Origin: Micromonospora alfalfae
GTDB lineage: Bacteria > Actinomycetota > Actinomycetes > Mycobacteriales > Micromonosporaceae
DNA length: 64,000 nt
NCBI RefSeq assembly: GCF_022230925.1
Contig: NZ_JAKKFH010000025.1
Span: 1 to 64,000 of the forward strand
Reading direction: 5' to 3'
Shown: positions 1-8,996 of the stretch, in pieces
Layout: each line of letters opens with the position of its first letter
How positions within the stretch are numbered: the stretch's first letter is position 1
Translations under genes and position numbers: made by a program
The notes under the pieces: model-generated
Database searches by the model: none
What the model was told of the DNA's origin: nothing
The model's input: only the letters and a program-made list of their open reading frames with translations

Positions 1-77
1 GCGCGGGACGCGGGCGGTGCGGGGTGCAGGCGCGGGCGGCGCGGAGTTCGGGGCGGGCGTGGGAGGTGCGGGCGAGG

Positions 78-491
78 TCAGGCGGGGAGGAAGGAGAAGC
101 GGACCTGGCGGGTCGGGTTGTCGCCGTTGGTGTCGACGAGGCAGATCGACTGCCAGGTGCCGAGCGCCAGTCGACCGCCGAGCACCGGCAGCGTGGCGTA
201 CGGCGGGATGAACGCCGGCAGCACGTGGTCGCGGCCGTGGCCGGGCGAGCCGTGTCGGTGCCGCCAGCGGTCCTCGGTGGGGAGCAGGTCGTTCACGGCG
301 CTGAGCAGGTCGTCGTCGGACCCCGACCCGGTCTCGATGATCGCCAGGCCGGCGGTGGCGTGCGGCACGAAGACGTGCAGCAGGCCGTCGCCCTCGCCCG
401 AGACGAACTGCTGGGCCTCCGCGGTGATGTCCCGGACGGTCGGCCGGGACCCGGTCTGGACGGTGATCACGTCGCTGCGCATACGTCGCAT
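78..491 (-). CDS. YjbQ-family (UPF0047) protein
   Basis: A 137-residue protein of about the usual YjbQ length. It carries the conserved HATAGL segment with His at residue 44 followed by an I-E-T-G run, and the late GTWQS motif near residue 113. Family members are small trimeric cytosolic proteins, some shown to have weak thiamine-phosphate synthase activity; the true role is unsettled. No good ribosome binding site precedes the first ATG, so the in-frame ATG three codons later (482) is an equally possible start. It stands alone, 17 bp downstream of the glycine-rich membrane protein gene on the same strand. Family assignment is confident, function is not. Confidence 0.85.
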   Translation of the reverse strand: MRRMRSDVITVQTGSRPTVRDITAEAQQFVSGEGDGLLHVFVPHATAGLAIIETGSGSDDDLLSAVNDLLPTEDRWRHRHGSPGHGRDHVLPAFIPPYATLPVLGGRLALGTWQSICLVDTNGDNPTRQVRFSFLPA

Positions 492-508
492 TCTGCCGCA
501 GGGTGGGG

Positions 509-1012
509 TCAGGAGCTGCCGCCACCGCCACCGGAGTCGCCGCCACCGGACCAGCCGCCGCCGGAGTCACCGCCGGACCAGCCGCCGCCGGAGTCACCGC
601 TGGACCAGCCCCAGCCGGACCAGCCTCCCCCGGAGTCGCCGCTGCCGCCGGCCGGCTCCGTACCGTCGGAGCGGTCGTGGTCGCCGTCGCGCTGGTGGCC
701 GACGTGCCCGCTCCCGGCGTCCCCGGCGGGCATCGGGTAGAAGCCGTACCCGGCGGCGTCCGAGTCCGGACGGCGGCGGCGGCGGCGGCCATCGTGGCCG
801 TTCAGACGGGCTGCGCGGATCGCGTCGCGCAGCAGGCCCGCGCCGAGCACGGCCACCAGGGCGCCCAGGGCCACCAATCCGACCATCGGCAGGTTGCCGG
901 AGGCGAGGCCGACAGCGCCAATGACCAGGCCAACCACCCCGACAACGATCATGCTCGCGGCGACCGCGACACGGCGTCCGTTCATGGCGGTAACGGTAGG
1001 AGTAGCGGTCAA
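509..1012 (-). CDS. Small membrane protein with Gly/Ser/Trp-rich tail
   Basis: I do not recognise this 167-residue protein as a named family. Two hydrophobic segments (about residues 13-35 and 42-62) are followed by an Arg cluster, which suggests a cytosolic stretch. The C-terminal third is low-complexity, built from repeated GGGWSGG-like units ending in a polyglycine/serine run. The DNA of that tail (about 510-640) is a visible GC-rich imperfect repeat. Glycine-serine-tryptophan tails of this sort occur in actinobacterial membrane proteins of unknown function. It reads away from aceE, so the roughly 150 bp between them should hold both promoters. Confidence 0.65.
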   Translation of the reverse strand: MTATPTVTAMNGRRVAVAASMIVVGVVGLVIGAVGLASGNLPMVGLVALGALVAVLGAGLLRDAIRAARLNGHDGRRRRRRPDSDAAGYGFYPMPAGDAGSGHVGHQRDGDHDRSDGTEPAGGSGDSGGGWSGWGWSSGDSGGGWSGGDSGGGWSGGGDSGGGGGSS

Positions 1013-1163
1013 ACCGGTCGGGTTTCACCGGGTCGTCGCGCTAAGTTACTGGCGAGTACCTGTGTTCAGCATCGCGTCGGGGGGACCTAGACGTGACGAC
1101 GGGTGCCACCAGGGGGCAGGATGGCGCTAGAGACCTATCCCACACACAACCGAGGGAACGCCT

Positions 1164-3902
1164 GTGGCTACGGAACGCAAGCGCCCGGTGATCAGCGACG
1201 GCCTACCGAGCCAGCTTCCGGACATCGACCCTGAAGAGACCAGCGAATGGGTCGAGTCGCTTGACGGTGTCATCGACGAACGCGGGGCCAAACGCGCCCG
1301 CTACGTCATGCTGCGCCTCCTGGAGCGCGCCCGTGAGCGCCAGGTCGGGGTTCCGCCCCTGACCACCACCGATTACATCAACACCATCCCGTCGGAGCGC
1401 GAGCCCTGGTTCCCGGGTGACGAGCACGTCGAGCGGAGGATCCGGGCGTACGTCCGGTGGAACGCCGCCATGCTGGTGCACCGGGCTCAGCGCCCGGAGA
1501 TCGGCGTCGGCGGGCACATCTCCACCTTCGCCAGCTCGGCGTCGCTCTACGAGGTGGGCTTCAACCACTTCTTCCGGGGCAAGAACCACCCGGGCGGTGG
1601 CGACCAGATCTACTACCAGGGCCATGCCTCCCCCGGCATGTACGCGCGGGCGTTCCTGGAGGGGCGGCTCAGCGAGCACCAGCTCGACGGGTTCCGCCAG
1701 GAGCTGTCGCACCCCGGTGGTGGGCTGCCTTCGTACCCGCACCCTCGGCTGATGCCGGACTTCTGGGAGTTCCCCACCGTCTCGATGGGTCTCGGCGGTC
1801 TGAACGCGATCTACCAGGCCCGGTTCAACAGGTACCTGCAGCACCGCGGCATCAAGGACACCTCCCAGCAGCACGTCTGGGCGTTCCTCGGCGACGGCGA
1901 GATGGACGAGCCGGAGACGCTGGGCGCCATCGGCGTTGCCGCCCGCGAGGAGCTGGACAACCTCACCTTCGTGATCAACTGCAACCTGCAGCGGCTGGAC
2001 GGCCCGGTGCGGGGCAACGGCAAGGTCATGCAGGAACTGGAGGCGTTCTTCCGGGGTGCCGGCTGGAACGTGATCAAGGTTGTCTGGGGCCGTGAGTGGG
2101 ACCCGCTGCTCGCCGCGGACACCGACGGCGCGTTGGTCAACCTGATGAACACCACCACCGACGGCGACTACCAGACCTACAAGGCGGAGTCGGGCGCGTA
2201 CGTGCGGGAGCACTTCTTCGGCCGCGACGCCCGGACCCGCAAGATGGTCGAGCCGCTCAGCGACGACGAGATCTGGAACCTCAAGCGGGGTGGGCACGAC
2301 TACCGCAAGCTCTACGCGGCCTACAAGGCGGCCACCGAGCACACCGGTCAGCCCACTGTCATCCTGGCGAAGACGATCAAGGGCTGGACGCTCGGCTCGC
2401 ACTTCGAGGGCCGCAACGCTACCCACCAGATGAAGAAGCTGACGCTGGAGGATCTGAAGACCTTCCGCGACCGGCTCTACCTGGACATCCCGGACTCGGC
2501 GCTGGAGGACAACCCCTACCTGCCGCCGTACTTCCACCCGGGTGAGAAGTCCGACGAGATGGCGTACCTCAAGGAGCGGCGCGAGCAGCTCGGCGGGTAC
2601 CTGCCGTCCCGGCGGACCAGCACGAAGCGGCTGGCCATCCCCGGCCCGGAGCGGTTCGCCGACATCAAGCGCGGCTCGGGCAAGCAGAAGGTGGCCACCA
2701 CGCAGGCCTTCGTCCGTCTGCTCAAGGACGTGATGAAGGACAAGGAGTTCGGCAAGCGTTGGGTGCCGATCATCCCGGACGAGGCCCGCACCTTCGGTCT
2801 CGACTCGATCTTCCCGACCGCGAAGATCTACTCGCCGCACGGCCAGCGCTACACCTCGGTCGACCGCGAGCTGTTCCTGTCGTACAAGGAGTCGACGACC
2901 GGGCAGATCCTGCACGAGGGGATCAACGAGGCCGGTTCGGTGGCCTCGTTCACGGCGGCCGGATCGGCGTACGCCACGCACGACGAGCCGATGATCCCGA
3001 TGTACATCTTCTACTCGATGTTCGGGTTCCAGCGGACCGCCGACGGGCTGTGGGCCGCGGCCGACCAGATGGCCCGGGGCTTCCTGCTCGGCGCCACAGC
3101 GGGTCGGACCACGCTCAACGGTGAGGGCCTTCAGCACGAGGACGGGCACTCGCTGCTGATCGCCGCCACCAACCCGGCGGTGGTCGCGTACGACCCGGCG
3201 TTCGCGTACGAGATCGCGCACATCCTGGAGCAGGGTCTGCACCGGATGTACGGGGACGCGCAGGAGAACGTCTTCTACTACCTGACCGTCTACAACGAGC
3301 CGACGCTGCAGCCGGCCGAGCCGGCCGACGTGGACGTGGAGGGCCTGCTCAAGGGCATCTACCGCTACTCGCCGGCGCCGCAGGTCGACGGCCCGAAGGC
3401 CAACCTGCTCGCCTCGGGCACCGGGATGCAGTGGGCGCTCAAGGCCCAGCAGCTCCTCGCCCAGGACTGGGGGGTGGGCGCCAACGTCTGGTCGGTGACC
3501 TCCTGGACCGAGCTGCGCCGCGACGCGGTGGAGACCGAGGAGTACAACCTGCTCAACCCGGGCGCCGAGGCGAAGGTTCCGTACATCCAGCAGAAGCTGG
3601 CCGAGGCGGACGGGCCGAAGATCGCGGTCAGCGACTTCATGCGTGCGGTACCGGACCTGATCGCCCGCTGGGTACCCGGCGACTACACGTCGCTCGGCAC
3701 CGACGGTTTCGGCATGTCGGACACCCGGCACGCGCTGCGCCGGCACTTCCACGTCGACGCGGAGTCGATCGTGGTGGCCACGCTGCGGCAGCTCGCCCGC
3801 AGCGGCGCGGTGGCGGCGACGGTGCCGGCCGAGGCCGCCAAGAAGTACGCGATCGACGACGTCAACGCCGCTCCGGTCGGCGAGACCGGCGGCGACAGCT
3901 AG
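1164..3902 (+). CDS. aceE: Pyruvate dehydrogenase E1 component, homodimeric type
   Basis: At 912 residues this matches the long, single-polypeptide E1 that actinobacteria use in place of E1-alpha/beta. It decarboxylates pyruvate with thiamine diphosphate and passes the acetyl group to the E2 lipoyl domain, feeding acetyl-CoA into the TCA cycle and fatty-acid synthesis. The ThDP/Mg-binding motif starting GDGEMDEPE lies near residue 243 and ends at NCN. The transketolase-like C-terminal half contains QHEDGHS, as in Escherichia coli AceE. The start is GTG, preceded by GAGGGA; nearby alternatives lack such a site. No E2 or E3 gene is adjacent, which is usual in this group. A 17-bp-stem terminator follows immediately. 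Confidence 0.97.
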   Translation: MATERKRPVISDGLPSQLPDIDPEETSEWVESLDGVIDERGAKRARYVMLRLLERARERQVGVPPLTTTDYINTIPSEREPWFPGDEHVERRIRAYVRWNAAMLVHRAQRPEIGVGGHISTFASSASLYEVGFNHFFRGKNHPGGGDQIYYQGHASPGMYARAFLEGRLSEHQLDGFRQELSHPGGGLPSYPHPRLMPDFWEFPTVSMGLGGLNAIYQARFNRYLQHRGIKDTSQQHVWAFLGDGEMDEPETLGAIGVAAREELDNLTFVINCNLQRLDGPVRGNGKVMQELEAFFRGAGWNVIKVVWGREWDPLLAADTDGALVNLMNTTTDGDYQTYKAESGAYVREHFFGRDARTRKMVEPLSDDEIWNLKRGGHDYRKLYAAYKAATEHTGQPTVILAKTIKGWTLGSHFEGRNATHQMKKLTLEDLKTFRDRLYLDIPDSALEDNPYLPPYFHPGEKSDEMAYLKERREQLGGYLPSRRTSTKRLAIPGPERFADIKRGSGKQKVATTQAFVRLLKDVMKDKEFGKRWVPIIPDEARTFGLDSIFPTAKIYSPHGQRYTSVDRELFLSYKESTTGQILHEGINEAGSVASFTAAGSAYATHDEPMIPMYIFYSMFGFQRTADGLWAAADQMARGFLLGATAGRTTLNGEGLQHEDGHSLLIAATNPAVVAYDPAFAYEIAHILEQGLHRMYGDAQENVFYYLTVYNEPTLQPAEPADVDVEGLLKGIYRYSPAPQVDGPKANLLASGTGMQWALKAQQLLAQDWGVGANVWSVTSWTELRRDAVETEEYNLLNPGAEAKVPYIQQKLAEADGPKIAVSDFMRAVPDLIARWVPGDYTSLGTDGFGMSDTRHALRRHFHVDAESIVVATLRQLARSGAVAATVPAEAAKKYAIDDVNAAPVGETGGDS

Positions 3903-3915
3903 ACAGAGCACGACC

Positions 3916-3953
3916 CCAGAAGGGCCCGGCGCTGACGCGCCGGGCCCTTCTGG
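3916..3953 (+). terminator. Strong hairpin terminator after aceE
   Basis: Perfect 17-bp inverted repeat (arms 3916-3932 and 3937-3953) with a 4-nt TGAC loop, 13 bp after the aceE stop. There is no T-tract, which is normal for high-GC actinobacterial terminators. Confidence 0.85.
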
Positions 3954-3980
3954 CTGTTCCCCACACCACACCCGTACCGG

Positions 3981-4055
3981 GTCGATCAAGGAGTTGTGGT
4001 GGTGGACGAAGGGGGCACATCACCGCGCACCAGGCACCACAAGTCCATGATCGAT
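3981..4055. repeat. Palindromic intergenic element, family B copy 1
   Basis: Imperfect 20-bp inverted repeat: left arm GTCGATCAAGGAGTTGTGGT at 3981-4000, right arm at 4036-4055, 17 of 20 positions pairing, around a 35-nt centre. The left arm differs at one base in 20 from the arm of the copy at 59755-59830, and is more distantly related to 46755-46835. It lies between the aceE terminator and the end of the convergent SRPBCC gene. Confidence 0.75.
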
Positions 4056-4148
4056 GCCTACAAGGGACGGGAGCGGCGGTGGTCCGGGGGCCCTGGCGGG
4101 GATCCGGACCACCGCCGTCGCGGGTGACGCCGGGAGGATGGGCGCTCG

Positions 4149-4595
4149 TCAGCCGACGGCGGCCAGGTCGGTGAGCCGGGCCAGCGAGTCCTCCAGGTCG
4201 GCGCCGACCCGACGCAGTCCGAGGCGCAGCATGGCCGCTTTGACCGGGCCGGCCGGCCAGCGGACCACTATGAGGCGCACGACGGTCCCGCCCTCCTCCT
4301 CGTCCCCGGTGAGCTGGACGTAGATCTCGGTGCGCGCCTCCGCACGAGCACCGGCACCCTTTGCCCGTTCCCGCCAGCCGATCAGCGTCGGCTCCTGGTA
4401 GGCGATCACCTCGGCCTCATGCGCCGAGCCGCGCCCCGCCTGGACGAGCTGTCGCCGCCCGAAGCCCTCTCCCGAGAGCACTTCGGCCGCTCGGACCCCG
4501 GCCAGCCAGGCCGGCAACTGCTCGGCCCGCTGCACGACATCCCAGACCACTTCAATTGGCGCCGCCACGTGCGCACTGCGTTCCACGAGGATCAT
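4149..4595 (-). CDS. SRPBCC / polyketide-cyclase-like lipid-binding protein
   Basis: This 148-residue protein begins MILVERSAHVAAPIEVVWD, a typical first strand and helix of the START/SRPBCC fold, and ends with a long amphipathic C-terminal helix containing DLEDSLARL. Such proteins bind hydrophobic ligands in a deep cavity; the ligand here is unknown. The reading frame stays open upstream to 4697, but the ATG at 4595 is chosen because GGAGGA sits 8 nt before it and homology-like sequence starts there. It is divergent from the beta-glucosidase gene, sharing a 188-bp intergenic region. Confidence 0.75.
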   Translation of the reverse strand: MILVERSAHVAAPIEVVWDVVQRAEQLPAWLAGVRAAEVLSGEGFGRRQLVQAGRGSAHEAEVIAYQEPTLIGWRERAKGAGARAEARTEIYVQLTGDEEEGGTVVRLIVVRWPAGPVKAAMLRLGLRRVGADLEDSLARLTDLAAVG

Positions 4596-4696
4596 TTCCG
4601 TCTTTCCTCCGGTGAGGACATCCCACGATATCGGCACTCTATGCGCTAAATCGGACTTACCTGGACGGGTTCGGAAAAAGACACGCCGATCAACCA

Positions 4697-4725
4697 TTGC
4701 GCATTGCGTCAGGCCGGCCTATGGC
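4697..4725 (+). promoter_or_regulatory. Possible promoter of the beta-glucosidase/MFS operon
   Basis: TTGCGC (4697-4702) and TATGGC (4720-4725) are separated by 17 bp, a reasonable housekeeping-sigma arrangement 59 bp before the beta-glucosidase start. This is a pattern match by eye only. No CebR-like or other obvious palindromic operator was seen beside it. Confidence 0.3.
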
Positions 4726-4783
4726 GCATTCATCGAGAGCGCCCTAAAGTCCCGAGCACGTTTCACGTTGACCGGGAGGGCGC

Positions 4784-6133
4784 ATGTCAACCGCACCAAT
4801 GCCCCAGTTCCCCACCGGCTTCCGCTGGGGCGTCTCCACATCGGCCCACCAGATCGAGGGCGCCACCACTGCCGACGGCCGCGCTCCGTCCATCTGGGAC
4901 ACCTTCGCGCGCTCCCCCGGGCGGATCAGCGACGGCAGCAGCGGCGAGGTGGCCTGCGACCACTACCACCGACACACCGAGGACGTGGCTCTGCTGGCCG
5001 GCCTCGGCGTCACGGCGTACCGGTTCTCCATCGCCTGGCCCCGGGTCCAGCCCACCGGCGCCGGCCCGGCCAACCCGGCCGGCCTGGACTTCTACGACCG
5101 CCTGGTGGACGAGTTGCTGGCCGCCGGCGTCGACCCGGTGGCCACCCTCTACCACTGGGACCTGCCGCAACCCCTCGAAGACGCCGGCGGCTGGATGCAC
5201 CGCGACACCGCCGCCCGCTTCGCCGAGTACGCCGAGAAGACGGCCGCCCGCCTCGGCGACCGGGTCCGGCTCTGGATCACCCTCAACGAGCCGTTCATCC
5301 ACATGAGCCTCGGCTACGGCATGGGTGTGCACGCCCCCGGACGGATGCTGCTGTTCGACGCCTTCCCCGTTGCCCACCACCAACTGCTCGGGCACGGGCT
5401 CGCGGTCGCCGCGCTGCGGACCCACACCGCCAGCCCGGTGGCGATCGCCAACAACTACTCGCCGGTGCGGGTGCTCGGCGACCACGACGCCGACCGGGCC
5501 GCCGGGGCGGCGTACGAGGCGCTGCACAACCGGCTCTTCACCGACCCGCTGCTCGGCCGCGGCTACCCGGAGCTGCCCGGCTTCGACCCGAGCGTCATCC
5601 ACCCCGGCGACCTCGACACGATCGCCGCGCCGATCGACGTGCTCGGTGTGAACTACTACAACCCCACCGGGGTACGGGCTGCCGAGGAGGGCTCTCCCCT
5701 GCCGTTCGACCTCGTGCCGCTGGACGGCTACCCGCGCACCGCCTTCGACTGGCCGGTGGACCCCGACGGGCTACGCGAGCTGCTCGGCTGGCTGCGCGAC
5801 ACCTACGGCGACGCGCTGCCGCCCATCGAGATCACCGAGAGCGGCTGCGCGTACGACGACGCTCCCGACACCGACGGGCAGGTGGCCGACCCGGAGCGGA
5901 TCGCGTACCTCGACGGGCACCTGCGGGCCGTCCGAGCCGCCATCGACGACGGGGTGGACGTCCGCGGGTACTTCGTCTGGTCGCTGCTGGACAACTGGGA
6001 GTGGGCCGAGGGGTTCACCAAGCGCTTCGGTCTGGTGCACGTCGACTACGCCACCCAGACCCGTACGCCGAAGTCGTCGTACACCTGGTTGCGGGACGTG
6101 ATCGCGGCCAGCCGGCCGGGGTCGGCGCGGTGA
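4784..6133 (+). CDS. GH1 beta-glucosidase
   Basis: A 449-residue cytosolic glycoside hydrolase family 1 enzyme with no signal peptide, expected to split cellobiose or other beta-glucosides to glucose. The family start motif FPTGFRWGVSTSAHQIEG is present. The acid/base is Glu169 in TLNEP and the nucleophile is Glu352 in ITESG, where most members have ITENG. The C-terminal SLLDNWEWAEGF segment contributes sugar-binding Trp and Glu. It starts at ATG after GGGAGGG and overlaps the next gene, an MFS transporter, by 4 bp (GTGA), so the pair should be co-translated as uptake plus hydrolysis of a beta-glucoside. Substrate is inferred from family only. Confidence 0.93.
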   Translation: MSTAPMPQFPTGFRWGVSTSAHQIEGATTADGRAPSIWDTFARSPGRISDGSSGEVACDHYHRHTEDVALLAGLGVTAYRFSIAWPRVQPTGAGPANPAGLDFYDRLVDELLAAGVDPVATLYHWDLPQPLEDAGGWMHRDTAARFAEYAEKTAARLGDRVRLWITLNEPFIHMSLGYGMGVHAPGRMLLFDAFPVAHHQLLGHGLAVAALRTHTASPVAIANNYSPVRVLGDHDADRAAGAAYEALHNRLFTDPLLGRGYPELPGFDPSVIHPGDLDTIAAPIDVLGVNYYNPTGVRAAEEGSPLPFDLVPLDGYPRTAFDWPVDPDGLRELLGWLRDTYGDALPPIEITESGCAYDDAPDTDGQVADPERIAYLDGHLRAVRAAIDDGVDVRGYFVWSLLDNWEWAEGFTKRFGLVHVDYATQTRTPKSSYTWLRDVIAASRPGSAR

Positions 6134-7407
6134 CCACCCTCGACCCGACGCCGTCGTCGCTGCCGGCGGCGCTCGCTGAGCCGACGGTGCCGGTGCGGCG
6201 CGGCTGGATCGGTCTGATCTTCGCGGCCAACCTCGGCGTGTGGATGGCGTTCTTCACGCCCATCCAGGTGCTGCTGCCGCAACAGATCGAGCAGATCGCG
6301 CCCGGCGACAAGGAGAACATGCTGGCCGTGGTCACCGGCCTCGGCGCGCTGGCCGCGGTGCTGGCCAACCCCCTGGCGGGCGCGTTCTCCGACCGGACCT
6401 GCCTGCGGATCGCCGGCCGCGAGTTCGGTCGTCGGCACGTCTGGACGGCGGGCGGGGCGGTGCTCGGCGCTGCGGCCCTGGTGCTGCTGGCCCAGCAACG
6501 GACCATCCTCGGCGTCGCCCTCGGCTGGGTCGCCGCGCAGGTCTGCTTCAACGCGATGCTGGCCAGCCTCACCGCCGCCATCCCGGACCGGGTCCCGGTG
6601 CGCCAGCGCGGCGGGGTCTCCGGGTGGGTGGGCATCCCGCAGGCGCTCGGGTTGGTGCTCGGCGCGGTGCTGGTCACCGCCGTGGTCACCGGCAACGCCG
6701 CCGGCTACCTGGCCATCGCCGTGGCCATCCTGCTGCTGTCGCTGCCGTTCGCGCTGCTCACCCCCGACGAACCGCTGCCGCGTACCCATCGGCCGGCGAT
6801 CCGGACGCGGGCGCTGCTGGCCTCGATGTGGATCAGCCCTCGCCGGCACCCGGATTTCGCCTGGGCCTGGATCACCCGGTTCCTGGTCCAGTTGGGCAAC
6901 GCCCTGGGCACCCTCTACCTGCTGTACTTCCTCAGCGACGGGGTGCGCCACCCCGACCCTGAGGGCGGCCTGCTGGTGTTGATCCTGCTCTACACGCTCG
7001 GGATGATGCTGACCGCTGTGGTCGCCGGCCGGATGTCCGACCGTTCCGGTCGTCGCAAGATCTACGTGATCGTCTCCGGGCTGATCATGGCGGTGGCGGC
7101 GCTGCTGCTCGCTGTCGCGCCGGTCTGGCCGATGGCGATCGTCGCGGCGCTGCTGCTCGGCGCGGGCTACGGCGTCTACCTCTCGGTGGACGCCGCGTTG
7201 ATCACCCAGGTGCTGCCCCGGGCCACCGACCGGGCCAAGGACCTGGGCGTCATCAACATCGCCAACTCGGCGCCGCAGGTGCTCGGCCCGGCGCTCTCCG
7301 CCCCGCTCGTGGTGTACCTGGGTGGCTATCCCACGCTCTACGCGGTCACCGCCGTGGTCACCCTGCTCGGCAGCGCGCTGGTCGTCAAGATCCGCTCGGT
7401 CCCGTGA
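6130..7407 (+). CDS. MFS transporter, probable sugar permease
   Basis: A 425-residue polytopic membrane protein with about 12 hydrophobic segments. The loop-2/3 motif GAFSDRT is seen after segment 2 and its counterpart GRMSDRSGRRK in the second half, both hallmarks of the major facilitator superfamily. The GTG start overlaps the stop of the upstream GH1 gene (GTGA). Longer reading frames extending back through that gene are artefacts. Coupling to a beta-glucosidase suggests a beta-glucoside or cellobiose substrate, but the sequence alone does not fix it. Confidence 0.85.
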   Translation: MTTLDPTPSSLPAALAEPTVPVRRGWIGLIFAANLGVWMAFFTPIQVLLPQQIEQIAPGDKENMLAVVTGLGALAAVLANPLAGAFSDRTCLRIAGREFGRRHVWTAGGAVLGAAALVLLAQQRTILGVALGWVAAQVCFNAMLASLTAAIPDRVPVRQRGGVSGWVGIPQALGLVLGAVLVTAVVTGNAAGYLAIAVAILLLSLPFALLTPDEPLPRTHRPAIRTRALLASMWISPRRHPDFAWAWITRFLVQLGNALGTLYLLYFLSDGVRHPDPEGGLLVLILLYTLGMMLTAVVAGRMSDRSGRRKIYVIVSGLIMAVAALLLAVAPVWPMAIVAALLLGAGYGVYLSVDAALITQVLPRATDRAKDLGVINIANSAPQVLGPALSAPLVVYLGGYPTLYAVTAVVTLLGSALVVKIRSVP

Positions 7408-7479
7408 GCCAGGGGCTTTGACGCACGCCCTGGGGGGCCGTGGCGGAAAGCAGTCGCGTACCGCCGTAGGCTGGGGGAC

Positions 7480-8889
7480 GTGACAGTACGTGTGCGCTTC
7501 GCCCCTTCCCCGACCGGCATGTTCCACGTCGGCGGCGCCCGCTCGGCGCTGCAGAACTGGATTTACGCCAAGCAGCAGGGCGGCGTGTTCGTGCTGCGCA
7601 TCGAGGACACCGACGCGGCGCGCAACAAGCCCGAGTGGACCGAGGGCATCCTCTCCGCGCTGGACTGGATCGGGATCTCCCGGGGCAGCTACGAGGGCCC
7701 GTACTTCCAGTCGGCGAACGCCGGCGAGCACCGGGCTGCCGCCGCGCGCCTGTTCGAGTCCGGCCGCGCCTACTACTGCGACTGCACCCGCGAGGACGTG
7801 CAGGCCCGCACCGGCTCGCAGTACCAGGGCTACGACGGCTACCACCGCGACCGTGGCCTCGGCCCCGGCCCGGGGCACGCGCTGCGCTTCCGTACGCCCG
7901 ACGAGGGCGCGACGGTGGTGGTCGACCTGATCCGTGGTGAGCCCACGTTCGAGAACAAGCTCATCGAGGACTTCGTCATCGCCAGGGGCGACGGCTCACC
8001 CGTCTTCCTGCTGGCCAACGTCGTCGACGACATGACCATGGGGATCACGCACGTGATCCGGGCTGAGGAGCACCTGCCCAACACTCCCAAGCAGCAACTG
8101 CTGTGGGAGGCCCTCGGGGTCAAGCCGCCGATCTGGGCGCACGTGCCGGTGGTGGTCAACGAGAAGCGGCAGAAGCTCTCCAAGCGCCGGGACAAGGTCG
8201 CCCTGGAGGCGTACCGCGACGAGGGTTACCTCGCCGGCGCGATGCGCAACTACCTCATGCTGCTCGGCTGGGCCCCCTCCGGCGACCGGGAGATCGTTCC
8301 CTGGTCGGTCATCGAGGACGAGTTCCGGCTGGACGAGGTCAATCTCTCCTCGGCGTTCTTCGACGAGAAGAAGTTGCGCGCGTTCAACGGCGAGTACATT
8401 CGTGCGCTGCCGGTGGCCGAGTTCATCGACGCCTGCCAGCCGTGGCTGACCGGCACCGGGACCATCGCGCCGCCGCCGTGGCAGCCGGAGGAGTTCGACG
8501 CCGACGCGTTCGCCGCCGTGGCGCCGCTGGCTCAGACGCGGATCGCGGTGCTCAGCGAGATCGTGCCGAACGTCGACTTCCTCTTCCTGGCCTCACCGCT
8601 GATCGACGAGGCCGCCTGGACCAAGACGATGAAGGACGGCTCCGCCGAGCTGCTGGACGACGCCGTCGCGGCGTTCGAGGCGCTGGAGTCCTGGGACGCC
8701 GAGTCGTTGAAGTCGACGCTGGAGGCGGTCGGCGCCGAGCGGGGCCTCAAGCTGGGCAAGACGCAGGCGCCGGTGCGGGTAGCCGTCACCGGCCGCACCG
8801 TGGGTCTGCCGCTGTTCGAGTCGCTGGAGGTGCTCGGTCGCGAGCGCACCCTGACCCGGATCCGCGCCGCCCGCCTGCGCCTGGTCTGA
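7480..8889 (+). CDS. gltX: Glutamyl-tRNA synthetase
   Basis: A 469-residue class I aminoacyl-tRNA synthetase that charges tRNA-Glu (and, in many actinobacteria, also tRNA-Gln for later amidation by GatCAB). The HIGH-type signature appears as APSPTGMFHVGGAR at the N-terminus. The second signature is KLSKR near residue 232, with the usual LRIEDTD between. Length is normal. The start is GTG with a weak upstream site. It is transcribed alone; the gene after it faces the other way across a palindromic repeat. Confidence 0.96.
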   Translation: MTVRVRFAPSPTGMFHVGGARSALQNWIYAKQQGGVFVLRIEDTDAARNKPEWTEGILSALDWIGISRGSYEGPYFQSANAGEHRAAAARLFESGRAYYCDCTREDVQARTGSQYQGYDGYHRDRGLGPGPGHALRFRTPDEGATVVVDLIRGEPTFENKLIEDFVIARGDGSPVFLLANVVDDMTMGITHVIRAEEHLPNTPKQQLLWEALGVKPPIWAHVPVVVNEKRQKLSKRRDKVALEAYRDEGYLAGAMRNYLMLLGWAPSGDREIVPWSVIEDEFRLDEVNLSSAFFDEKKLRAFNGEYIRALPVAEFIDACQPWLTGTGTIAPPPWQPEEFDADAFAAVAPLAQTRIAVLSEIVPNVDFLFLASPLIDEAAWTKTMKDGSAELLDDAVAAFEALESWDAESLKSTLEAVGAERGLKLGKTQAPVRVAVTGRTVGLPLFESLEVLGRERTLTRIRAARLRLV

Positions 8890-8905
8890 CCCACCACCCC
8901 TCCGC

Positions 8906-8974
8906 CGATCTTGCGGTTTCGGTTGTCGACATGAGTGGGATGCCCCTTGTGTCGGGACAGTAAGCGCAAGATCG
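8906..8974. repeat. Palindromic intergenic element, family A copy 1
   Basis: A 69-bp element bounded by the perfect 9-bp inverted repeat CGATCTTGC ... GCAAGATCG. It matches the reverse complement of the 69-bp element at 29274-29342 at 59 of 69 positions, with no gaps. It lies between the convergent ends of gltX and the CopC-like gene. Confidence 0.85.
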
Positions 8975-8996
8975 CGGAGCAGGGCCAGCCCGGTGG

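Noticed and set aside
1203..3989. 928-codon open frame opposite aceE
   Set aside because: It is the antisense shadow of aceE; the protein is Val/Arg/Leu-rich without domain motifs. High GC content keeps antisense frames open.
4697..4783. CebR box before the beta-glucosidase
   Set aside because: No TGGGAGCGCTCCCA-like palindrome is present in this promoter region.
4612..7407. 931-codon frame ending as the MFS transporter
   Set aside because: Its first 506 codons read through the beta-glucosidase in another frame; the real transporter starts at GTG 6130 overlapping the stop of that gene.
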